NCBI GenBank assembly: GCA_019358835.1
Contig: JAHHIH010000024.1
Coordinates: 1 to 64,000, forward strand
Origin: Tildeniella torsiva UHER 1998/13D
GTDB lineage: Bacteria; Cyanobacteriota; Cyanobacteriia; Phormidesmidales; Phormidesmidaceae
Direction: 5' to 3'
Length of the DNA: 64,000 nt
Below the pieces are notes generated by a model. That model had not been told where the DNA came from. It saw nothing but the letters and a program-made list of their open reading frames with translations, and did not search any database. A program made the translations under genes and the position numbers. Of this stretch, positions 50,846-60,883 are shown piece after piece (position 1 is the first letter of the stretch; each line of letters starts with the position of its first letter).

Positions 50846-52360
50846 TCATTGATTCAGCTTCTGGGTAAGCAGTTGATTGCTGAGTTTTGGATCCACTCTG
50901 CCGCTGCTGCGCTTCATGAGCTGGCCGACGAAGAAGCCCTGGAGCTTTTTCTTGCCGCCGCGATAGGCCTCAAGCTCTTCAGGATGGGCGGCTAGCACCT
51001 CATCGATCATCGCCTCAATCTGCGCCGGGTCAGAAATTTGACTTAGCCCCCGCGCTTCTACCATCGCTTTTGGGGAACCGCCCTGGGTAAGCAGCTCGGG
51101 CAGCAGATCTTTGCCAATTTTATTGCTGATGGTGCCCGACGCAATTAGCTGCACTAGCTCGGCTAGGGCGACAGGGGTTAGGGGCAGCGCATCGATGGAG
51201 ACTCGCTCGGTGTTGAGATAGGCGGCGATGTCCTGGGTAATCCAGTTGGCGGTGAGTTTGGGGTCGGCACCGGCGGCCATCGCCGCTTCAAAATATTCGG
51301 TGATGGCACGTTCGTCGCTCAGCACTCGGGCATCGTAGGGGGAGAGGCCAAACTCGGCCTCGTAGCGATCGCGCTTTTGGGCGGGCAGCTCAGGCAGTTC
51401 CGCCCGCCAGCCCTCTTTTTGCTCTACCGACACCACAATGGGCGGCAGGTCGGGTTCAGGAAAGTAGCGGTAGTCGCTGGAGCCTTCCTTAGAGCGCATG
51501 CTCTTAGTGCGCTGGCTGCTTTCGTCCCACAGGCGGGTTTCTTGAATGATTTTCTCGCCGGTCTGGTTGGCTTTGGTCTGCCGGTCGATTTCGTACTCGA
51601 TCGCCTTTTGAATGGCGCTGAAGGAGTTCATGTTTTTGATCTCCACCTTGGTGCCAAACTCCTCTTGGCCTACCGGGCGCACGGAGATGTTGACATCGCA
51701 GCGCAGGGAGCCCTCCTGCATATTGCCGTCGCTAATGCCCAGGTAGCGGACGATGCGGCGTAGTTCCTGGGCATATTCGGCGGCTTCTTGGCCAGTGCGA
51801 ATATCGGGTTCAGAGACAATTTCGATTAGCGGTACACCCGCTCGGTTGTAGTCAACCAGAGAGTAGGTGGAGCCAGCCAGGCGATCGCTGCCCGCGTGAA
51901 CCAGCTTGCCCGCGTCTTCTTCCATGTGCAGGCGAGTGATGCCGATGCGCTTGCGAGTGGCCTCTTTAGTCTTTTTGTCGATCAGCTCGATCTCAAGCCA
52001 GCCGTGCTCGGCAATGGGCAGGTCGAATTGGGAAATTTGATAGTTCTTGGGCAGGTCGGGGTAGAAATACTGCTTGCGATCGAACTTAGAGTAGGGCGCG
52101 ATCTGGCAATTTAAGGCTAGCCCGGCCTTGACGGCATACTCCAGCACGCGCTGATTGAGCACCGGCAGCACCCCCGGCATACCCACCACAATGGGGTCGA
52201 TGTAGGTGTTAGGGTCGGCCCCAAAGGCCGTAGAGGCTGGGGAGAAAATTTTGGTTTCGGTGCACAACTGACAGTGGGTTTCGAGGCCAATGACGGCTTC
52301 GTACTGAGTTTTAGCGGGCTGAGTTTTGGCGGGGGCCGCAGTGGTCATAAACCGCTCCAA
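50846..52360 (-). CDS. gatB: Asp-tRNA(Asn)/Glu-tRNA(Gln) amidotransferase subunit B
   Basis: [50 protein letters not shown]...YFPEPDLPP. Confidence 0.97.
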   Translation of the reverse strand: MERFMTTAAPAKTQPAKTQYEAVIGLETHCQLCTETKIFSPASTAFGADPNTYIDPIVVGMPGVLPVLNQRVLEYAVKAGLALNCQIAPYSKFDRKQYFYPDLPKNYQISQFDLPIAEHGWLEIELIDKKTKEATRKRIGITRLHMEEDAGKLVHAGSDRLAGSTYSLVDYNRAGVPLIEIVSEPDIRTGQEAAEYAQELRRIVRYLGISDGNMQEGSLRCDVNISVRPVGQEEFGTKVEIKNMNSFSAIQKAIEYEIDRQTKANQTGEKIIQETRLWDESSQRTKSMRSKEGSSDYRYFPEPDLPPIVVSVEQKEGWRAELPELPAQKRDRYEAEFGLSPYDARVLSDERAITEYFEAAMAAGADPKLTANWITQDIAAYLNTERVSIDALPLTPVALAELVQLIASGTISNKIGKDLLPELLTQGGSPKAMVEARGLSQISDPAQIEAMIDEVLAAHPEELEAYRGGKKKLQGFFVGQLMKRSSGRVDPKLSNQLLTQKLNQ

Positions 52361-52535
52361 CGGGGAATTGCATTCTTAGAGTAACTATTGTAGCCCTGAC
52401 GGGGTAGGTGGAGGGGGTAAGGAGTGAGGGGTAAGGGGGTGGGGAGTGTAGGGGTGAGGAAGATGGAGGGGGTGGGGGAGTGAGGGGATGGGTGTTAGGC
52501 GTGGTTGCCAGGCGATCCCATGGAATGAGCGGTGG

Positions 52536-53442
52536 TTACAGCAGAGATCCCAGGATCATACCGAGGAGAATGACGAAGCCGAGTTGGACATTCTGCCGAA
52601 AGATTTGCCCGTAGAAGGTGAGGGGTGGCTTGTAGCGGCTGAGCAGGTAAGACTGGCGTGACCACACAATTAGTGCGGCGGCTAACCCCAGCCAGTAGGG
52701 GAACGCGAGGAACAGCAGCAGGCCCAGCCAAATCAAGAGTAGCCATGCGCCGAAGAAGCAGAAGCCGATGAATTGGGTTGTGTAGTCGCCAAAGAACAGG
52801 GCAGCGGAGTTGACGCCGAGGCGGTGATCGTCGTCGCGATCGGGGATGGCGTAGACGGTATCGAAGCTCAGGGTCCAAAGCACCACGGCTAGCCAGAGAA
52901 TCCATACCGGTAGGTCTAAATTGTTGGTGACTGCCGCCCAGGGAATTAGCACCGCAAACCCCCAGGCGAGAGACAGCACTAGCTGTGGCACTGGGAATAC
53001 GCGCTTTGCCAGGGGATAGAACAGGATAAACGGCACGGCCAGCACACACAGCCAAAAGCTCAGGGCATTGAGGTAGAGCGACAGGCCGTAGGCGCAGAGC
53101 AGGGACACCAGCAGCACCCCGATGCCCACCTGCACAGACAGATCGCGGGCGGCCAATGGACGGGTTCGGGTGCGAGCGACGTGGGGATCAATATTGCGAT
53201 CCCACAGGTCGTTGACGACGCAGCCAGCAGCACTGGTGGCCAGGGTGCCGAGAATAATCACGCCCACCAAAGGCAGGGGCGGGCTACCCTCGGCAGCCAG
53301 CACCACCGACCACAGGGCTGGAATCATCAAAATTAGCCGCCCAGTGGGCTTATCCCAGCGCAGCAGGCGAATGATGGCATCTAGGGTGGAGGGTTCGGGA
53401 CGGGTGGAAGGACTCGCCATAGTCGCCAACGATGATTGCATA
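52536..53442 (-). CDS. UbiA-family 4-hydroxybenzoate polyprenyltransferase
   Basis: RLLRWDKPTGRLILMIPALWSVVLAAEG...NDLWDRNIDPHVARTRTRPLA...DRDDDHRLGVNSAALFFG; start trimmed to MQSSLATM. Confidence 0.92.
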
Positions 53443-53509
53443 GGTACATCTTTCAGCATAGCGGCGGTTGAGCCTGGCCCAAAGCACTGGCGACAGGGCA
53501 CCAGCACGG

Positions 53510-54475
53510 TTAAGGCGATCGCTCTATGCTGTAGATTTGCATGCCCTTAGCCGTTAGAAAATCCAAATTGATTGGCTCTGTTGAAGTCGCTTTGTTATGC
53601 AGCAAAGCTGTGAAGCCGCCCGCACCCAGACCCGACTGGGGCCAAAGGCGATAGCAGGGAAAGGCGGCCAGGGGTGAGGCGTGGTCAGCCAAAGCGGGGA
53701 CTTCTACCGCCTCAAACTGGGGAAACTTTTTGATCAGCCACTCCACGACCTGCTCGTTTTCTTCGAGGGAGAAGGTGCAGGTCATGTAGGCCAGGTAGCC
53801 GCCGCCTGCCACCGTTTGCGTGGCACTGGCCAGAATTCGCTTTTGGCGGCTGGCGTTTTTCTTGATGTTGACGGGGTGAAAACAGCCTAGGGCCTGATCG
53901 CCTTTGGCCAAGAGCGACTGCCCGCTGCATGGCGCATCGACCACCACCACTGAGGCGGTGTGGGGCAGCTGTTCAGCAAAGGTTTGAGGGTCGAGGTTAA
54001 ACACCAGCGAGTCGGTCAACCCGCAGCGTTTGAGGTTAGAAATCAAGATTCTGACCCGCTTGCGGACGACCTCGTTGCACCAGAGATGCTCCGGCGTTAA
54101 TGCTTTCCAGGCCAGCAGGCTTTTGCCTCCTGGGGCGGCGCAGAGATCGAGCACTGACTCTGATGGGGTGGCGATCGCGCCAAACACCGCCGCAGAGAAT
54201 ACCGAGGCCATATCTAGGCAGTAGTAGGCTCCGGCCTGGTGGAGATCGTGCTGGCCGGGGCGCTGGTCAGAGCTGAGGCGATCGACCCAGGGGGGCTGCC
54301 AGGGTAGGGGTGGGGCGATCGCAAAGGGCAACACCTCTGGCCGGGGCTGCATCCACACAATGGCGGCAGGAAACGGCTGGGGGTTGATGAGAGCCTCTAC
54401 AAAGGCAGCGCGATCGCGCTCCTCATTAAATAGCCGACGACTCAGTTTTAGCAGCAGGTTAGATGGTTCGCCCAT
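53510..54475 (-). CDS. RsmB/NOP-family RNA methyltransferase
   Basis: SVLDLCAAPGGKSLLAWKAL...VVVDAPCSGQSLLAKG...LAYMTCTFSLEENEQVVEWLIKKF. Confidence 0.9.
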   Translation of the reverse strand: MGEPSNLLLKLSRRLFNEERDRAAFVEALINPQPFPAAIVWMQPRPEVLPFAIAPPLPWQPPWVDRLSSDQRPGQHDLHQAGAYYCLDMASVFSAAVFGAIATPSESVLDLCAAPGGKSLLAWKALTPEHLWCNEVVRKRVRILISNLKRCGLTDSLVFNLDPQTFAEQLPHTASVVVVDAPCSGQSLLAKGDQALGCFHPVNIKKNASRQKRILASATQTVAGGGYLAYMTCTFSLEENEQVVEWLIKKFPQFEAVEVPALADHASPLAAFPCYRLWPQSGLGAGGFTALLHNKATSTEPINLDFLTAKGMQIYSIERSP

Positions 54476-54782
54476 AGGGCAGGATTATGCCATAGCCTGA
54501 GGGGATAACCCCATAGATGCAAAGCTGGGCCGCAAATTCTTTCTCAGAGCTATTGCCCTCAAGTCAATCAATCGTTAACTCAATTTCTATCTAAAGAAGT
54601 ACAAGCTTATAAAAAAGTAATGCCTAAGACAATTTAATAGCGACAGCGCCCGCACCAGACCTTGAACACACAGAAGTAGATCTACCTAGCTGACTACCTT
54701 CTTGGCTAGTGAACAGAGATATTAACCCAGTTTTAACTGATCCCCGACAAGTTTACGTTCGCTAAAGTTTTCAAAATCAACC

Positions 54783-54800
54783 ATTCACATAATTGTGAAT
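54783..54800. promoter_or_regulatory. Operator-like palindrome ATTCACA-TAAT-TGTGAAT
   Basis: Perfect 7-bp inverted arms in an AT-rich intergenic region. Confidence 0.5.
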
Positions 54801-54956
54801 CCGCCTAAAGCAAACATGAAGAAAACATAAAGGACGTTTGGCAATTTTAACGGCTACAGCCTTGAAAAGGCTAGATGTTTGGGCCTTGGGACAGATGATA
54901 TTCAATTTTTCACGAGTGAAAATGTAGAAGTTATGTGCAGCTTTTAGGAAGCCACT

Positions 54957-55274
54957 ATGAAATCAGCGCAGTGCCGGGTGTCATCTTGTAGCCGCTGCCG
55001 TTTTTATACTCCAGAGGGTCGGCGAGGGGGGCAATGCAGTCAGCTGGGAGTGCCGGTAGAAAGCCGGTGGGAGCCGTGCTCCCTGGCTGTTCCCGTGTTC
55101 GCGCCACCGCTGGTGGTGATGAAGCCTTTAGACTTTTTGCCTCAACCCTTGGAGCTGAGCTTTCCCGAAGTGTCTCTAAAGGCTGCGCGGCTAGAGGCGG
55201 CGTTAGAGGCTCCCTCTGTGCAAGGTCATCCAGAAGACACTATGCATCCCGCTCCTGCCCGAGCGTGGCGCTGA
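54957..55274 (+). CDS. Small Cys-rich protein (zinc-ribbon-like)
   Basis: CRVSSCSRCRFYTPEGRRGGQCSQLGVPVESRWEPCSLAVPVF. Confidence 0.7.
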   Translation: MKSAQCRVSSCSRCRFYTPEGRRGGQCSQLGVPVESRWEPCSLAVPVFAPPLVVMKPLDFLPQPLELSFPEVSLKAARLEAALEAPSVQGHPEDTMHPAPARAWR

Positions 55275-55419
55275 AGCAGCGGCGGGCATGCTCTAAAATT
55301 TAGAGCGCAGGATCTATCTCATCCTTTTTCATGAACAATCGAGGTGTTTGGATAACTAGCTCTGGTGCAATGGGTCAGGGTGAAGTGAGTGCCGGTTGTC
55401 TACAAGCTGCGATCGCCTG

Positions 55420-56376
55420 ATGCCGCTGCGCTACGCCATTGTCGGTACCGGGGCGGTCGGGGGCTACTACGGAGCCCGGCTACAGCAGGGCGGTGCCGAG
55501 GTGCACTTTTTGCTGCACCGCGACTACGATCATGTGCTCAAATCTGGCCTGGCGGTAGAATCGATCGCCGGAGATTTTACCCTGCCCCATGTGCAGGCCC
55601 ACTGCACCACCGCTACTATGCCAAACGTTGATGCGGTGGTGATTGGGCTCAAAACGACGCAAAATGCTCTGCTGGCAGACCTGCTGCCGCCTCTTTTGGG
55701 GCCAAAGACGGCTATTTTAACCCTGCAAAACGGCTTTGGGATTGAGGCTGAATTGGCGGCCTGGGTCGGCGATCGCCCCATTTTGGGCGGGCTGTGCATC
55801 ATTTGCGCCAACAAGATTGGCCCTGGCACCATTCGCCACCTCGACTACGGCAGCCTGCTGCTGGGCCAGCATCACCCCGATCACCAGCCTGCTAGAATTT
55901 CGCCCCTGCTAAAGCAGATCGTGCAGGACTTTTCAGCGGGAAGCATCCCTGTGGAAAAGGTGGAGGATCTACGCCTAGCTCGGTGGCGCAAGCTAGTGTG
56001 GAACATTCCTTTCAACGGGCTGTCGGTGGTGATGAATGCCACCACCGACGAAATGATGGCCGACCCGAACATTCGCCTGTTGGCCGAGCAGCTGATGGAA
56101 GAGGTGCTAGAGGCAGCCCGGCGCGATGGTGACGCCCTTTCGCCGGGTCAAAATCGGCATTTGCCGCAGGCATTAGTTGCTCAGATGCTGACGCACACGG
56201 AGCAGATGACTCCCTACCGCACCAGCATGAAGATTGACTCTGACGAGGGCCGCCCCCTGGAGGTAGAAGCCATCTATGGCAATGCTCTACGAACCGCCCA
56301 GGCGGCGGGGGCAGCGGTGCCGAGGATTGAGATGCTGTATCACTTGCTAAAGGCGATCGATCGGCGGCAGGGGTAA
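55420..56376 (+). CDS. panE: 2-dehydropantoate 2-reductase-like protein
   Basis: RYAIVGTGAVGGYYGARLQQGGAEVHFLLHRDYD...ILTLQNGFGIE...MLYHLLKAI. Confidence 0.9.
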   Translation: MPLRYAIVGTGAVGGYYGARLQQGGAEVHFLLHRDYDHVLKSGLAVESIAGDFTLPHVQAHCTTATMPNVDAVVIGLKTTQNALLADLLPPLLGPKTAILTLQNGFGIEAELAAWVGDRPILGGLCIICANKIGPGTIRHLDYGSLLLGQHHPDHQPARISPLLKQIVQDFSAGSIPVEKVEDLRLARWRKLVWNIPFNGLSVVMNATTDEMMADPNIRLLAEQLMEEVLEAARRDGDALSPGQNRHLPQALVAQMLTHTEQMTPYRTSMKIDSDEGRPLEVEAIYGNALRTAQAAGAAVPRIEMLYHLLKAIDRRQG

Positions 56377-56462
56377 GCGGGTGAGGCCGCAAGAAACGGG
56401 TGGTATGGCAGGAAGGCGATCGGTAGATTGGGAACTGTCGTTAAACTTTGGCCGCTCGTCCT

Positions 56463-57326
56463 ATGAATGCTGTGATGGAACCTGCAACCTACGACGATGA
56501 GACCTACCGACAGATTGCTGAGGCGATCGCATTTTTGCGTCAAAACCATCTCGACCAGCCCGACCTAGCCGCCGTAGCCCGCCATGTGCACCTCAGCGAG
56601 TACCACTTTCAGCGGCTGTTTACCCAGTGGGCGGGCATTAGCCCCAAGCGATTTTTGCAAAACCTGACTGTAGACTACGCCAAGGCCAAAATTGCCGAAA
56701 CCAAAAGCCTGTTGGATTTGACTGGGGATGTGGGCTTGTCGAGTCCAGGTCGTTTGCACGATTTGTTTGTCACCTTAGAGGCCATGTCGCCCGGCGAGTT
56801 TAAGGCTGGAGGGGCGGGCTTAGAGATTCGCTACGGCATTCACGCGACGCCGTTTGGGCGTTGTCTGCTGGCGAAGACCGCGCGGGGCATCTGCAATCTT
56901 CACTTCTTAGAGACGCCAGACCAGGCGACGGCAGCGCATCTGCTGCGGGCAGAGTGGCCGGGGGCAACCCTTGTGGCCGACCAGCCAGGGACTGCAGGAG
57001 AGTGCAGGCGCATCTTTACCCCAGACCCCGATCGCCCCTTGGCGCTGACAGTCAAAGGCACCAATTTTCAAATTCAGGTGTGGCGGGCGCTTTTGCAGAT
57101 CCCTCTGGGTGGGCTGACGACGTACCAGGGCTTGGCGGGGGCGATCGGTCGGCCCACGGCGGCAAGGGCGGTGGGCAATGCTGTGGGGTGCAATCCGGTG
57201 GGTTATCTAATTCCCTGCCATCGGGTGATTCGAGCATCGGGGGAGTGGGGTGGCTACCGCTGGGGTACAGCGCGCAAGACCCTGCTGCTGGGCTGGGAAG
57301 CTGGTCAGACCCAGGCCCTCATCTAA
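56463..57326 (+). CDS. AraC-type HTH / methylated-DNA-[protein]-cysteine S-methyltransferase (Ada-like)
   Basis: HVHLSEYHFQRLFTQWAGISPKRFLQNLTVDYAK plus PIPCHRVIR-type active site (GYLIPCHRVIRASGEWGGYRWG). Confidence 0.94.
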   Translation: MNAVMEPATYDDETYRQIAEAIAFLRQNHLDQPDLAAVARHVHLSEYHFQRLFTQWAGISPKRFLQNLTVDYAKAKIAETKSLLDLTGDVGLSSPGRLHDLFVTLEAMSPGEFKAGGAGLEIRYGIHATPFGRCLLAKTARGICNLHFLETPDQATAAHLLRAEWPGATLVADQPGTAGECRRIFTPDPDRPLALTVKGTNFQIQVWRALLQIPLGGLTTYQGLAGAIGRPTAARAVGNAVGCNPVGYLIPCHRVIRASGEWGGYRWGTARKTLLLGWEAGQTQALI

Positions 57327-57370
57327 GGGGGCCTCTCGCTATCGCTCTTTTCAACCCCAACAAAAGAAGA

Positions 57371-57403
57371 GAGCCCAGACTTCAATCAGGGAAGTTTGGG
57401 CTC
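57371..57403 (-). terminator. Stem-loop GAGCCCAGACTTC...GAAGTTTGGGCTC
   Basis: 13-bp stem (one G-U), T-rich tail on the minus strand downstream of psb29. Confidence 0.75.
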
Positions 57404-57439
57404 AGAACTCTAGGCTTAGTCTTTTAGCGCGGGCAAAGT

Positions 57440-58192
57440 TTACTCCGCCGAATCTCCAGATTCACCGGCTTCGGGGGCAGCAGCTACCGGCTCAACGATG
57501 CTGTTAGCTTCGGCTTCGGCGGCTTTTTTGCGGTCTTCGCGCTTTTTGCGATCGGCGGCCAGCATGTCTTTCATCACTTCTTGGGCCTGAGCAAATTTCT
57601 CAAGGTTGCTGCGGTAGAGTTCAACGTCTTTTTGCAGCTTGTCGGTGGAAATATTGAGCTTGCCGCCCAGGGTATTGAACAGCGCTTCGACGGTTTCCTT
57701 GTTTTTGAGGTCGTCGCCCGAAGCGACCGATTCTACCAGGGTGTAGAGACCAATGCCAAAGGGACGGCTGTACTTAAATTTCTCTTTGTGGGCGATCGCC
57801 GCCAGGGTGCCGCGCAGGCCATCGCCACCGTCGCCCAAATTCTCAAACTGCCCCTTGAGATCGTCTAGGGACATGCCGCTGACGGTAGATTTTACCGCCT
57901 CGGCATCGCCGCGATAGTGCTCGGGGGTGCTGTTGATCGAGCGGCACAGGGCATTGAAAATGGAGGCTTTGTCGCTCTCAGGCTCGTAGCCGACCATGAA
58001 GCGATCGAAGGTGGTGACGATGCCGAGGGCGTAGATAGGGTCGTAGGCAAAGTCGGCGTTGACCGACAGCAGGTGCATTTCGACCATAAGCTCATCTACC
58101 ACCCGTCGGTAGATGGAGTTGATGGGGCGAGTGTGGTGGGTGTAAAAGTCGCGCTTAGCGTCAGATACGGTGCGTACGGGTGCGTTGTTCAC
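57440..58192 (-). CDS. thf1: Photosystem II biogenesis protein Psb29/Thf1
   Basis: MNNAPVRTVSDAKRDFYTHHTRPINSIYRRVVDELMVEMHLLSVNADFAYDPIYALGIVTTFDRFM. Confidence 0.95.
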   Translation of the reverse strand: MNNAPVRTVSDAKRDFYTHHTRPINSIYRRVVDELMVEMHLLSVNADFAYDPIYALGIVTTFDRFMVGYEPESDKASIFNALCRSINSTPEHYRGDAEAVKSTVSGMSLDDLKGQFENLGDGGDGLRGTLAAIAHKEKFKYSRPFGIGLYTLVESVASGDDLKNKETVEALFNTLGGKLNISTDKLQKDVELYRSNLEKFAQAQEVMKDMLAADRKKREDRKKAAEAEANSIVEPVAAAPEAGESGDSAE

Positions 58193-58310
58193 AGCCTAGG
58201 GTTCAAATATTACAGTTCTTATATTGTATTGTCTCGCGGGACTGTGCCTTTGCCAACCTATCGGATGCAGGCGGGGATCAATGCTACTTGTGTTTAATTG
58301 ATGGCAGGTT

Positions 58311-58360
58311 GGCAAGTTAGCGGGTTGGAAGGTTGGAAGGTTTGGACGTTCTAACTTGCC
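58311..58360. repeat. 10-bp inverted repeat GGCAAGTTAG...CTAACTTGCC around GGTTGGAA tandem repeats
   Basis: Perfect arms 58311-58320 and 58351-58360; GGTTGGAAGGTTGGAAGG in the loop. Confidence 0.75.
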
Positions 58361-58418
58361 GACGTTGGCTGCGGTGGGAAGATCGTTACAGCCATTGAGT
58401 TTGCTTTGCCTGACTGGA

Positions 58419-59414
58419 CTAACGACCTAGCTTTTTGCGAATTTTGGCGGTGGTGCGCTGGAGCCAGAGGCGGGCCAGGCGGGATGGGGTGAGGTCGGGA
58501 ATGTCCGCAGGGTGCTTGGCTCGATGGTCGAAGAAGTGGTTAATTTCGGCCAGAATGACCTCTAGCCGGGGCAGCAGGGCCGGAGCGCGGTAGGGGGCTA
58601 AATCCGCAGGGGACATAGCCAGGGGAGTAGGCGTTTGCAGGGCGGTGAGGATGCGATCGCAGTCGTACCCCGCTGAGTACACCCCAATCTTGTAGCAGTT
58701 GAAACCTGGATCCAAGTAATCCGCCAATGCCCCGTTGACGCTGGTAAACACCTGGCAACCGCAGGCCATCGCCTCCATGGGCGGCAAGCCAAACCCCTCG
58801 CTTACTTGACTCAGCGCCCAGTATTCTGCCGAGTCGTAGAGAAAGATTTTGCTGCGGTTAAACAGCACCGACAGGTCATCCACAAACCCGGTCAGCGTGA
58901 CTACGTTACAACGGCTGTCCAATGCTGGGATAAGCTGATTCAGCAGATAGTCCGACGACTTGCGCACCTGCACCAGCACGTCGATATCCCTGGGCTGCTG
59001 CTGGTTGGTGAACTCGGGCGAAATGTGGTTAGGCAGGTAAAAAATCAGCCCGTTCGGTCGTTTTTGCCCCCAGTAGCCCATCGAGTTGCGGCTGACGGTA
59101 ATAATCGGAATATCCCCCGGCAGGGTGAATCCGTAGCCGCTGCTGTGGGCGTGGTACACCACTGGGTAGCCCCGCAGCCGTTTGACCAGCCGAGGGATGT
59201 GAAACCCCCAGCTAATCACAAAAATGCTGTTGTCCAGATTAGGCTGTTGAAGCAGGTCATCCAAAAACAGGGTGTCGGGTTCGCGCTGGTCGTAGGTGAC
59301 TACCTCGGCAGAGCAGACCTGTTGGGCCAGCTTGAGGGTCTTGAGCTCGGCAAACAGCCCGCCGCAGTGATAGCGCTTGGCGGTACCAGGGACTAAAAAA
59401 TAGAGGTGGCGCAT
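58419..59414 (-). CDS. Glycosyltransferase family 1-like protein
   Basis: VYHAHSSGYGF..., SEGFGLPPMEAMACGCQVFTSVNGALADYL. Confidence 0.85.
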   Translation of the reverse strand: MRHLYFLVPGTAKRYHCGGLFAELKTLKLAQQVCSAEVVTYDQREPDTLFLDDLLQQPNLDNSIFVISWGFHIPRLVKRLRGYPVVYHAHSSGYGFTLPGDIPIITVSRNSMGYWGQKRPNGLIFYLPNHISPEFTNQQQPRDIDVLVQVRKSSDYLLNQLIPALDSRCNVVTLTGFVDDLSVLFNRSKIFLYDSAEYWALSQVSEGFGLPPMEAMACGCQVFTSVNGALADYLDPGFNCYKIGVYSAGYDCDRILTALQTPTPLAMSPADLAPYRAPALLPRLEVILAEINHFFDHRAKHPADIPDLTPSRLARLWLQRTTAKIRKKLGR

Positions 59415-59418
59415 GCGG

Positions 59419-59661
59419 TTATCGCTGACTTGCGTTGAGTATGGTTAAGCCTACAATGGCTTCAGCGGCATCGTAGCGAATCACAATATCTTCATTAGTG
59501 AGTTCGCTATCTTGGGCTGTTTGGGGTGGATTATTGAAATCGATGTAGAGTACATCGGCTTCAGCGTCGTAGACAATAAAAAAGGGCTGCTTGGGTAGAT
59601 CATGCAGCAGGGGCAGAAATTTGAGGTAGGTCTGAGCTTCTTGATAATTAGCTATGGCCAT
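59419..59661 (-). CDS. DUF2283 protein (candidate antitoxin-like partner)
   Basis: FFIVYDAEADVLYIDFNNPPQTAQDSELTNEDIVIRYDAAEAIVGLTILNAS. Confidence 0.8.
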   Translation of the reverse strand: MAIANYQEAQTYLKFLPLLHDLPKQPFFIVYDAEADVLYIDFNNPPQTAQDSELTNEDIVIRYDAAEAIVGLTILNASQR

Positions 59662-59951
59662 AGTTGCTGCCTCTGATTTAATGAGTTGATTTTACGGGTT
59701 GAAAATGCCGTTATAACAAAGCCATCATCTTGAGTCTCCTTGTAAACCACCACCAAGAACTTTCCGCTCTCTAGCTGCCGAATAGCCATTAACGCGCTTT
59801 CGTTTCCTGCTCGCACAATATCTGGGGCTGCGATAGTCTGCAAAACCAATTCTTTTTTGTCAGCAATATCTGCATGACGTTGAATGATATGCTGCCATCG
59901 TTCATTGGGCAGACGAATGGAAATGCCGCTGATCGAAGGAGCTATATTCAT
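59652..59951 (-). CDS. Small protein resembling phage/TA-associated barnase-EndoU/RelE-like nuclease folds
   Basis: RLPNERWQHIIQRHADIADKKELVLQTIAAPDIVRAGNESALMAIRQ...KFLVVVYKETQDDGFVITAFSTRKIN; overlaps the DUF2283 ORF by 10 nt. Confidence 0.6.
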   Translation of the reverse strand: MNIAPSISGISIRLPNERWQHIIQRHADIADKKELVLQTIAAPDIVRAGNESALMAIRQLESGKFLVVVYKETQDDGFVITAFSTRKINSLNQRQQLWP

Positions 59952-59977
59952 TCAAACCGAGGCGCTGCCCTGTAATT

Positions 59978-60883
59978 TTAAACGGCTTTGATGCGGCTAA
60001 ACTCGCCAACTTCCCGCAGGGCATCCAAAAAAGCGTAGAGGGCTGGAGTGTGGAGCGCGTCTTTGAGAATGGTGGCTCCGATTGGGCGGGAGATGGGGAA
60101 AGGCATCGGGACTATCTGCACATCGGGCGGCACAGGCTCGGCGGCGAGGCGCGGTAGAATGGCGATGCCTAAACCCTGCTGAACCATGGCCACCATCGAC
60201 GAGTCGTGGCGAATGCAGTAGGCAATTTCTAGGGGATGTTCTTGGGCACCCAGCACGGTGCGAATGCGCAGGCCACAGCTGCTGTGGCTAGAGCCAATGA
60301 TGGGCATCTGGCGCATGTCATCGACGGTGAGCTTGCCGCTTTTGGGACGATAGCCGGGGGGCAGCAGGGCCACATAGTCGTCGTCAAAGATGTGCAGGGT
60401 TTCAACGTCGTCGTCGTTGACGGTTTCAGCGACGCAGAGGTCAACTTCGCCTTTGACCAGCGCCTGCTTGAGCTGGTGCACTTCGTCCATTTCGTGGACG
60501 CTGATGGCGATGGTGGGGTAGCGGCGGTGCAGACGGGCGATCGCCCCCGGCAGCACGTGGGTTGCCACGCTGCGAAAGGACGCAATTCGCAGGGTTCCTC
60601 CCTGGACGCCACGGGCCTGGTTAGCCTCGCTGCCAATGGTGTCGAGCAGGCCCAACACGTCACGGGCGTGGGCGGTAATGCGATCGCCCACCGGGGTCAG
60701 CCGCGCCCCGTGACGACCGCGCTGCAAAAGAGTAATACCCAGCTCGTCCTCTAGGGTGGCGATCGCATGGCTGATGGTGGACTGGGTGACCTCAAGCTGG
60801 AGGGCGGCTTCGCTGAAGTTGCCGCACTCGGCGATCGCCACCAGGGCACGGAGCTGAGAAAGCTTGATTCTGCTTGGGTTCAT
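59978..60883 (-). CDS. LysR-family transcriptional regulator
   Basis: IKLSQLRALVAIAECGNFSEAALQLEVTQSTISHAIATLEDELGITLLQRGRHGARLTPVG. Confidence 0.93.
   Translation of the reverse strand: MNPSRIKLSQLRALVAIAECGNFSEAALQLEVTQSTISHAIATLEDELGITLLQRGRHGARLTPVGDRITAHARDVLGLLDTIGSEANQARGVQGGTLRIASFRSVATHVLPGAIARLHRRYPTIAISVHEMDEVHQLKQALVKGEVDLCVAETVNDDDVETLHIFDDDYVALLPPGYRPKSGKLTVDDMRQMPIIGSSHSSCGLRIRTVLGAQEHPLEIAYCIRHDSSMVAMVQQGLGIAILPRLAAEPVPPDVQIVPMPFPISRPIGATILKDALHTPALYAFLDALREVGEFSRIKAV

Noticed and set aside
58290-58370. CRISPR-like short repeats
   Set aside because: Only GGTTGGAA microrepeats inside an inverted repeat; no spacer architecture and no cas genes in the window.
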